Below, piece after piece: positions 55,204-64,000 of a DNA stretch of 64,000 nucleotides (positions are counted from its first letter, which is position 1; every line of letters starts with the position of its first letter). The stretch spans positions 1,054,001-1,118,000 of the forward strand of contig JAGTJL010000021.1 in NCBI GenBank assembly GCA_020746875.1, written 5' to 3'. Position numbers and translations under genes: made by a program. The DNA is from Rhexocercosporidium sp. MPI-PUGE-AT-0058 (lineage: Eukaryota; Ascomycota; Leotiomycetes; Helotiales). The notes below the pieces were generated by a model. That model saw nothing but the letters and a program-made list of their open reading frames with translations, searched no databases and was not told the DNA's origin.

Positions 55204-57871
55204 TCACGATGTCATCTCTGGACCCTCGTCATCAGTGTACCGCATCGCCACATCTTCAAAACATCCTATCATAGATGGCAGGTCATTTCCCAGCAGATCA
55301 GCAACCTCGAATTCTAGATTGACAGGAATCATTGGCCTCTCTGGATGGTAAACTAGCGAAGAGAAATGGCCACTGAACTCCCCCGCTTCAATGTGAAGAT
55401 CTGAAAACTGCTCAAGGAGAGGCCAAAAGGGTGAACACTCGAGTTCAGCATGCCGATCAAACACATCGGAGGATTGAGTTAGATTCTCAAGGCCGAGATC
55501 TACGAAGTACTCCTCGACCGAAGATAATTTAGAGTCCAAGACTTGCGTGAAAGACCGAGCATTGAGTATCTCATCTGGCAAACAAGCCAGCAGAAGTGCA
55601 CTCCCCTCCTCAATTGTTATGGCGACCGACAACTTCGGCTGGGACTGGATTTCAATCAAGTCAGACCAGGGTTGATAGTTCTGTTCCTCACCAACATTAA
55701 TGCAGAAATGGGCGCCGTAGTCCATCCTAAACTCTTGGAAGTAAGCCAGGATACATTTCGTCCGGCTATGAACATAATTTTCAAATTCAGCCTGAATTTT
55801 GTTAGAGGATAAACCTGAGAGTGAACATGTACTGACCATGATTCGCTCGGTGTTCGTAGTGCCAGGAGAGTTCGATGTGCGCGGTTCTCGTTTATGGCGA
55901 TTCAAGAAGCGGTACAGAATTGTGATAGCGCAAATAACGTCCCCAGGCGGCTTGTTGTTGACACCAGAATTATTGATCTCAATTGCCAGTTGGTCGAAGA
56001 TTTCGCCCCACAAAAACGCCAATTGAGTAGAGAATTCTATGCAAGAACTGCCTGGTTTTGCAAGCACCAATTCTTCGAGCGCTATAGACCATGTTGCGTT
56101 CCACATCCGAGAGTATGCCGTACCAGCCCGTAAATTGAAGGGCTGTTGATACAAACTCATCTTCAGCGTCATATCTCAGTATCTTCATTTTGTCAGTACT
56201 TGAAGCCTGCATCAATTTATATAATTGGACTCACACCAATCGAGCCCTGAATAACTTGCTCTCGAATCGCTCTTATCATGAATGACCGCATCTGGTGTTT
56301 TTTCAGTGCGTATGGTGGGAACCTGCAACTTCTCTGACCTCTCCATGGATTTGGTGACCTTGGCATCAGTACAATTGGATGACTGAAAGAAGCCTCGTGA
56401 CATGGTTTCTGTTCAGCACGCAAAGGTTCGAAATGCAGAGAACAGACACAAGCGAAACTGGATGCAAGGGGAGATTTAAACATTCGCAGCGGCTTTCTCG
56501 CATAATCTCCCCCTTGAGTTTATCCATGATGTTTCTCAGGATTCCTAGACGTGCGTTAAACAAAGTAATTTTTTTTTTTTGGACAGGTATGTGAGGAGCG
56601 AGTGTGGGCTTACTCTGGTCTAGGAAAGTAATATGCATGAGAGGTGCCATGAGGTTGGCTCCAAGTCCTGTCTTCTCTACTTGATGTTCACATGGAGTAC
56701 ATCTTTCACTTTTGATGCCCTGTAATTCCATTATCGTCAGCCAGAACTAGAATTGTGGCTCTCTAGAGAGTGATACATACGCGATCACAGGCGATTTGGC
56801 GAAACTTGCACACTACGCATTTCTTTAACCCACGAGGCATCCGGATCTTGTTTGGACGTGATATCTGTGCATACAATGAGTCGTGTCCTCTCTTCGGGGT
56901 AATTGGGATGTAAGTGTGTGCTGATGAGCCGTTGGATATCTGTACTGCATCGGAGCTTGAGGAGGACGCCATTCTACAATGCTCTTGATGCAGATGAAAT
57001 TCCTTCTGCTGTATCTGCGACTCTGGGAGTTCGACTTGAGACTCCGTACGAACAATACTATTGCTATTCATCAAATCCATATCGTTAAGTCTAAGCTAGC
57101 GAGTTTCATTTCTAACAAGATCTCTCGTAGACATGAATCCATTCACGTTGTGCAGTGCAGTACCTTGTGGCTGCTGATCCCTGGCCTGGCAAGGAGTTGA
57201 TGCCAAAGTACTGTGTATGACGAGGTGAGGACCTTGGTTGCCGCGCAGATCTTCGTCTTCTACGTAGATCATTTGGTTGTTGTAGTCAGGCTCGGCATCC
57301 CATTTTCTATATTCAAACGTGATGGATGGGCCATCTACGGAAGCCTTCCGGGAGATGTTAGAGGTTGCTTGACTGAGTATGGCGCCAGCTTCTGATTCAG
57401 TGATGGGGGTATTGCCGAATTCGGAAATGGTCGGTTCCCGATGGAGTACCGCAGAGGGCTATTGAATACCATCAGTTCTCCCCGCAATAGTAGGATTGTA
57501 GAGCTACTTTACATGAGCAGGATCATAAACCTGTCTGCAAAATCGATGTTCTGGGCAATTGCTCATGACCCGATGCGCAAAGACCTCTCGGTTCCTGGAA
57601 TGGAATCCCGTCTCTCGGTAGGGAGCATTCAAATTGTAAGGCAGCATAGCAGGGATGTTGGTCGAGTCTAACGTCGTTGGGGCACGATTATTGTTGTGTT
57701 CGAGAAGTCTAGGATTGATAAATCATCTGGGTATTCATTGTGGCATTCCAATGCTAGGAGGTCAGCGAGCATGTCAGAAGCTTGAACTCTGTAGTGAATT
57801 GAGTTGCTGTTTCCAGAGGCGTTGAGGTGAAGAGACGAGCTCTGTCGGTATCCTGTGTTCAACAAATCCAT
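55204..57871 (-). CDS. Zinc-cluster-like regulator, integrity doubtful (possible pseudogene)
   Basis: A run of coding-like exons on the minus strand. ATG at 57871 (MDLLNTGYRQSSSLHLNASG) is followed in another frame by about 57716-57513, then 57458-57147 after a clean 54-nt intron. Next come 57095-56781, holding CVVCKFRQIACDR, 56719-56614 (SERCTPCEHQ) and 56544 onward, ending in 55204. The zinc region is C-x2-C-x6-C-x8-C-x2-C, so the sixth cysteine of a normal Zn2Cys6 cluster is not evident. The C-terminal 300 residues are mainly helical, like a fungal transcription-factor body. An in-frame TAG at 57096-57098 is avoidable only by a 51-nt intron with a weak GTGAAT donor, and I found no good splice joining the first two frames. 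It is either a multi-exon gene with poor splice sites or a recent pseudogene. Confidence 0.5.
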
Positions 57872-60800
57872 CTCGAAATGTAATCTGTTCCCGAGGCTAG
57901 CTCTCAGTATGGAAGTGAGATGAAAAGAACGAAGAAATGAAACTCTGCTTCTGCCTCAAAGACAAGTATTCAAGTGTGCAGACCGATATCAAGTCGGATT
58001 GGCGGTGCCCATGGTGCAAACCCCTCGCTGAACGAGTAACCACCAATCAGGACAGAGTAGGATCTCGCTGAGGGAACATTGCATCCAATCAGAAGAACAC
58101 AGTCTCGCTGAAGGGATTGCTGATAGATCCGAGTGCAAGAAAGCTTCAGTGTGGCCAATGGATTCATGTAACAGCGACGGAGAAGTCTGGCAATAGGACG
58201 ATTTTCGGGTAGCACTAGTGACTTGTTAGCACTCGCTGAATTTTATTCTGACCTATCAGCAGAAAGGAAGCATACACCTTCTGGAAGCGCCTCTGAAAAG
58301 TGCATGAATGCTTCACGTCACTGATTGAATATCTCATTCTTTGAAAGGTTCTTGCAGGATTTGTTTGCGACTGGCTGCTTTTTTTGTCAGCAATTTTGTA
58401 AGAACGTAAGCAGGGATTACACCACTTATGATAATTAGAGATCTATGTTTATCCTTCCGTATCAATGCCTACTAAACAATGAATAGTGCGATAATTTATT
58501 GATTCTCCGCCGTGTGCAACTACTTCCTGATACAGGCAGGCGGGCGGAGTGGAGCAAGAATGATATTTGATCATTAGTCACTCATCCCACGGTAATCTAC
58601 AAAGCAATGGGCATATCATCGTTGACGTAATCTCTCCTTGGTACACCGCCTAGAATACTCACGGAACTGGTCTACAGAGTTTCCTATTTTGAACGCTCGC
58701 TTAACTTTACCCCCTTTAAAAGACATGCTTCAATGTCCTAGTAAACAACACTGTCTCGCTTGAGGATGACTTCCGCAGCCACAAGCTCAACAAGAACCTT
58801 ACACATTAGCTAAGAGCTCAAGCATGGGCGACAAAAGATGGCCACCTCACAAGCGCTGCCTCAGTCCTAGAGACTCGGGTCCTGGCGTCTAAGTTCCAAC
58901 AGGGCACCATTCCAGCTATACCGAGGATCCTTCTAAGAAGTTGCAGCCTAGAGTCGCCGATTAAAGTCACATACACGTAGAAGACCGAGAGCTCACGGAA
59001 GACTTCAGAGGCACTGTACCGAGATTATAGTAGTGCAAGGTAACTGCCTCGAAGCCACTTTGATGAATGCTGGAAGATGCCACTTTTTATTTTGAGGGGT
59101 ATGAAACTGTCCACAGTCAGTAGCGCCTGCGAGGTGATTGATTGATTCAGTACCGTCCAAATCCTCCATCTGTTGAGAGGTTGGGTATCTGTGCAAGATT
59201 TCAAACAGATTCATCCTAATCAGCTCTAGAAAAAAAGGCAAACATAGAATCCTAAATCTGAGGCAGGGTATAACTAACACATGCGAATAGGCAAATTTCA
59301 GGGCTGAGTCATGTCGGCAAAGAACGAGGCAACTGCTCTGCCGCAAGTCCATGTCCCGTACTATTAGGGAGTCATAAACAAACATCGAAATTGAGTCATC
59401 TCCCCCCACCATTTCGCAGGGCAAACACGGCCGCCTGCACACAAGAACTTCAATACAGTGGTTGATCAGAATTAGATTTTGTAAATCTACTATGAGGCTC
59501 TGCTCTACACGTTGCATGACTCTTGATATTTGTATGAGAACATAAGGAGATAGAGCGAGGCAACGCTTTCGATGAGACGAAGGATTCTTCTAGTTTGACT
59601 GGAGTTGATTCTGCCACCACGGGATTGAAAAGAATCACCCATTAGTACTGTACAGCTACGTTGAAGCTATCGTCTGACATGTCATCTTGACTAACTGAGA
59701 ATTTACGGTCTCGGGCCAAGGAGGACTATTGAGTCATAAGAAGAGGGCAATAAGCGGACCTGTCAATGGAAGTACTATTCATACATCCAAGCCAAGGAAA
59801 GGTTCTAAACGAGGCTTTCATGAAGATGCATTGTCTGAGACGGTGTGACCAAGTGTATATTTCGATCCTGCGTAGCCTCGCGAATGGAAGATGCCTGTAA
59901 ATTCTTCTCTGTTGCCTCGAAGCTCAGAGTCCCCAACGAGGAGCGTCACATGGTTTCCACTCTCTGTATCTCATACATCGACGCCATCAGCCTCGCTGCA
60001 CAACTTCAATACGTGCTCACCGTTTCACGTATAACATTCAAACCAACAAGCCCTCTCGCCATTCCTCTGCATTCATACCCAACAGTAACATCCCAAGAAA
60101 GAACGAGGCAACTCAGGCAAACCAAAATACCAACAAACAAACGCCCTCCTTGCGTTGGGAAACTTCCTGAGCCCCAAAAACGTTCCTGATATAAGGTGCA
60201 GTAACAAACGCAACAATTAAGCCTCTATGACGCAACTCCACGTAGATTAAGAAAAATTGCGAATGCAGACGAGGTTGTGGGGCTTTTCTCGCCAGCGCAT
60301 CTTTCCATCTCAAACCTCCTCACTAAAGGAGCTTCGAGGCAGACATTGGGAGTAAATCAAGGCTGAACAACAATACATTCGATCAATCCATCAATCAGAT
60401 AATGAGCCACTCCACGACACACTTGCCAACGTGATATAGGTCTCACAAATGCCGGCCCTCGGAGGTCACGGCCTAATGGCTGGCCAGCCCAAGGCAAATG
60501 TTCTTGAGCCCCCACGATCCTCCAATCCTGATCCTAAAGCAGTGATCAGCTGGGTCAATACCATGCAAACAATCGTATTTCGAACGAATAATCGGAGCAA
60601 GAATCCCATCGCTGTTCATTTCGCCAAGTCTTTGACACGAAAACATGAGAAATTAGGGACGCTGAACGGTATGCCGCACGCAGCCTCTAGCCTTCCGGTA
60701 CAACAAGGCAAAAAAGCCTTCTCGCCCGGAATGCACGAGGGGGTTTGCAAGCAATAGCTCATTGACGTTATGGAATGAAATCCTTATCGTGATGTGCACG

Positions 60801-61269
60801 AACACGGGCAAAACTTGTTTCTTATCTCGAGCTAGGCTGGTCAATCACGAGCGGAAATGAGACGCTGTGGCTGTGTGATCCTAAAGAAGCAAGCAAGCTA
60901 CAAGGCTGACCAGTCACAGCCCCGAAAGATTGTCAGGCAAAAGGACGGCTGGGAAATGACAGGATTGGGGCACAAATTATGGGAGTGCGATTGGGTAAAG
61001 TACCCCGGAAGACCTGATATGAACGTGCAGTCAGGATGCTAACCTGGTTTTGAGGAAACGTGGGCTGCAGCTGGTTGAGAAGTTGCATTTACTTCATTGA
61101 AACTAGCGTTCTGGGGAGAATCTCCGGCGACTTCATGAAAGCTGCTGGTATTGACAGGGACAGGAAAATAGACATCACGAAGTTTGAATGATTAACGGAG
61201 AACAACTTTGTTTTTGAATAGATGTGCAAGCATGTGTGACAAATAGAAATAATCATGAAATGAACAGGC
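57872..61269. other. 3.4-kb gene-poor region
   Basis: Apart from the doubtful fragment at 59005-59620, I see only short unsupported open frames, including 60449-60757 (+), which has no known domain. Confidence 0.45.
59005..59620 (-). other. Possible unrecognised gene or gene fragment
   Basis: A 170-codon frame (59517-59005) runs open, probably continuing upstream to about 59598. A plausible intron lies within it (GTGTTA...TTTCTAG, about 59227-59284), joining KFAYSH to a segment with MNLFEILHRYPTSQQMEDLD. Codon choice looks coding, but no family was recognised and no confident start exists. Confidence 0.25.
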
Positions 61270-62604
61270 TCATTCGCAGCATTTTCCACAAGTGGGAGGA
61301 TATCCATCTCCGCTCGGGCTCCCAAGCAAGAGGTCAAAATGCCTTGCCCTAAAGAACTTCAACACTTGATCCGCAGAAGGACGTTTCAGGGGGACTTTTG
61401 CTGTCATAATGGAACAGAGAAGTCGTGCATCTTTCTCACTGATGAATCCCTCCGCATTAGATAAAATGTTGCTGAAATCCTCTTCATCCTTCGTCATTGG
61501 CAGAGGCTCATATTGCGCACTATCCTGCTTGTCGAGATTGTATTCTTCGAGTCGACGCTCGACAGATGAGACGCGTGATTGTGGGTAGGAGCTCCAGAAG
61601 ATATAGTCGAGGATCTCACCTATGACTAGGCCGAGCGAGAAGATATCTGCACTTTTTCCATGGCCGAGAGAATCGACGCATTCTGGTGCCATGTAGTGCC
61701 ATGTCATACCGTTCTTGCTGTAAGACTTCGCATCCCTTCCGGGGGAGACATAACTCTCACTCCTAGTATCATTTTCTTTCCTGCGTCTTCATCAATAAAC
61801 ATACGAATTCATTGAAGAAAAGGTTGCATACCTCGCGCTCCCGAAATCAGCAAAAATCATCACGTCACCTAGCACAAGTATATTCGCCGGCTTGATATCC
61901 CTATGCCTAATCCCTTTTGCGTGGAGATACGCCAGCGCATTACTCAGACATCCCAATCCTCTAGTCAGAGTACGTACCCAGTTCGCAGAGTCATCCTTCC
62001 GACCTAGATGCATAAACCGAACCAGATCCAGCTCGGCAACCGGATACAGCAGACAGTGGTATTGCTTGCCCAGCACATACGCTCCGCACAGCTGAATGAT
62101 ATGTTGATGATTCAGCTGCTTGAGAATACGCATCTCTTCCAGATGATAGCTGGAGTTGGAGCGAGGCAGTGCTTCTGTTTTTCTCGCGAGTACCTTCCGC
62201 TGACAAACGACCCGCGAGACGGTTGCGTGCGAGAAGCCAACAATTGAACTTTGCTTTGCAGAGGATGGGAGTGGGTATTCTGTGATGGGGAGTGTGGATG
62301 TCGATGGGTCGAAAATAACGACGTCGGCTGGGCGGGTGAGCCCCCCTTTCCAGTTCCAGTTGCGGGACAGACGCCATTGTTGAATTGATGGATTGTCCTG
62401 CCCGATGTCGCTGACGAGAGAACTGTCTATGGCAATTGTGCTGGCTGAGAAACGGGCAGACAATCCTTGGTTCGTATTGTACCTGCTCTCATTATAGGAG
62501 TTTGCCTCTTCATTTGAACGTGAAGATGTCTCAGGACTTGCATGTGAGACTTCTCGTGACGTTGGTGACATAGACATGTTTAAGTCCAGAAATGTGTAAA
62601 GCAT
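61270..62604 (-). CDS. Serine/threonine protein kinase
   Basis: Exon 1 is 62604-61832 and exon 2 is 61780-61270, with a 51-nt intron in phase 2; the product is 427 aa. A second possible start is M10 (62577). Residues 1-115 are Ser/Asn-rich. The kinase domain has the VAIK-like lysine (K142 in VLARK), the alpha-C Glu in [18 protein letters not shown] (HRD 234-236), DFG 253-255 split just before the intron, and MAPE in exon 2, followed by [15 protein letters not shown]. The glycine-rich loop is atypical: [12 protein letters not shown] lacks the GxGxxG spacing. Fungal kinases of this kind, with a short N-terminus and no other domain, are often lineage-expanded; target unknown. The C-terminus ends CGKCCE. 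Confidence 0.82.
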
Positions 62605-64000
62605 AAGACAAAAATAAATTAATACAAATTAAAGAACGAAAGTTCCCCTACCATGGATTTAAAAAGTTTAAGCATGAAATGCTCGTGCCTCTCTTTGTGT
62701 TTGGAGGCTCAGCGATAGGGCTGTTTTACTTTCGTTTCCATAGAAGCGCATGCCTTCGATTAATGCAGGGATTTGAAACCTTGAAGGATCCAAGGAGCCT
62801 GCAGACCTCTGTATGAATCTTTGGTGTATAGTGTCGGAGAGCTCGCTCGTGATCTCAAGTCTTATTGGTTTCTTCCAAGGAATTTCCGTTCCTGGCGCGT
62901 AAGTTCCAATCTGCAGGTAAGCGCCCACATGTTTCGGTCAGCGCTTCGTCAGTATCTATCTGTCGAGTCTGGTAGATAGTCTATTACATTTGGATATAAG
63001 CAAGCCGGAACATTTAATGTGTTTTCGTAAGGCATACTGCCATTTTTTTTTCGCTGCAATGGCGAAAGAAGCGCGCCCTGTGACGGTTGCTCCGCAGCCA
63101 AAATGCGAACAGCGAAGCTCTACATATTAGGCAAAAAGAAGGCGCAGCTTGAAATCAGGCTCGAGGCTTAATATCAGCGCGTGAACGGATTAAATGGACT
63201 CACGGATGCGAGATTGCCAGTTCATACCCCAGGTTTGCTTGGGTGTTCTGGTAAGGCTGTGCGTGCCAGTAGGGCGAACGGTAGCATGTGAGGTCAGAGT
63301 TGACCAATGGCCTCGCAAGGCAAAATCGCGAATGGTGCGGGGAGCGATGTCTTGTTCGTTGAAATTAGTGCACAGGCGAGTAGATGGTACGAATGGGGAT
63401 GTGATGCTACCACACCAAGTTTGTAAGGCAGCTTTCTACTCACAGGGTGGAGATCAATACTCGCGGTCTACTCAATGGCTCGTGAAATTGTTCACGGCTT
63501 CTCCAAAACAGTATTATTATTGTAGGACCGTAGAAATTTACATTAGACAGATTTTCTTCTGACTAGCTACCAGAAAGGGAAAAAAGTATACATCCTTCAA
63601 AATATCATACAAGGTTCCAGCTGTTTGTTAGCAAAGATTCTCTACAACGAACAAGCTCTACACACACATTGACCTCCGATCTGCTCTCCGAAGATTTTCG
63701 GACAGCAGAGGATGTGTGAATAAAGCTTGTAAAGGTGGGTGGTCATGGCTATCTACATCTGCACCTCTAATGAGGTGAAAATCATCAAAGCCAACACACC
63801 TAACGTATATTTGTTACACATTCTGATGAAAATGTGGAAACGAGACAGATTGTCATGTCAGATGACGTTCTGTCTTAACATGTGGCGAATTGCCATGGAG
63901 AGCTGCTTGACAAGTCAGATATAGCAGTTCTTGTTTTATTCACCACGAGTTCAATTGCGCAGTGAATTAATGGACGGGTAGACTTACCACAAATAGCAGT
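62605..64000. other. Right-end region, no complete gene
   Basis: Includes the coding-like fragment 62668-62928 (-), listed separately. A 122-codon frame at 63194-63562 (+) has no recognisable domain. AT-rich toward the window end. Confidence 0.45.
62668..62928 (-). other. Coding-like exon remnant upstream of the kinase
   Basis: An 86-codon frame (from a GTG, with CAG at 62915-62913 as a possible acceptor) reads IPWKKPIRLEITSELSD ... IPALIEGMRFYGNESK ... REARAFHA and stops 63 bp before the kinase start. Its composition looks like a genuine protein C-terminus. No upstream exon could be found on the minus strand, so it may be the last exon of a lost gene or of a gene with distant exons. Confidence 0.3.

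Overview
The window is nuclear DNA of a filamentous ascomycete. The genes carry short spliceosomal introns (about 45-140 nt, GT...AG, often with a CTAAC/CTGAC-type branch site). They encode lineage-typical families: HeLo, CFEM with GPI tail, fungal zinc-cluster proteins, HAM1-like, Vms1, Did2 and a BAR-SH3 protein. I infer Pezizomycotina, probably Leotiomycetes/Helotiales, from overall resemblance only. No rRNA, convincing tRNA, CRISPR or intact transposon was seen.

Layout. 0-7 kb holds a 5'-truncated six-helix membrane protein, then VMS1 (-) and a HAM1-like lipid-transfer-type protein (+) sharing a divergent promoter. 7-15.7 kb is an accessory stretch. A HeLo-domain (cell-death/incompatibility type) gene sits between two inverted copies of a 45-bp repeat. 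Next are two divergently transcribed secreted genes: a PAN/Apple protein with a cysteine-studded 15-residue coiled-coil repeat, and a protein made of about 31 two-cysteine modules. 18-20 kb has a DUF427 protein and the ESCRT-III gene DID2 on a shared promoter.

22.8-29.7 kb contains two successive minus-strand genes with one unusual plan: a short CX2CX6CX3H zinc motif, an intron exactly before its third cysteine, a long low-complexity body and C-terminal transmembrane segments. They look like membrane-tethered regulators and are the most interesting feature of the window. 31-36.7 kb has an Mte1/Dbl2/ZGRF1-type genome-stability protein and a BAR-SH3 membrane-remodelling protein, divergently arranged. 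38.3-40.4 kb is a GPI-anchored CFEM surface protein.

44-64 kb looks like a decaying accessory region. It holds a GNAT pseudogene, a DJ-1/PfpI protein, a multiply broken NRPS-like adenylate-forming reductase (A-T-R), an intact cytochrome P450 with a probable GC-AG intron, a HIT protein, a zinc-cluster regulator of doubtful integrity, and a protein kinase, separated by long gene-poor gaps. Several premature stops in the pseudogenes are of the kind C-to-T change produces (CAA/CAG to TAA/TAG), which fits old repeat-induced point mutation or simple decay.

Exon coordinates were worked out by hand from splice signals and checked for reading-frame continuity. Gene ends are coding ends, not transcript ends.
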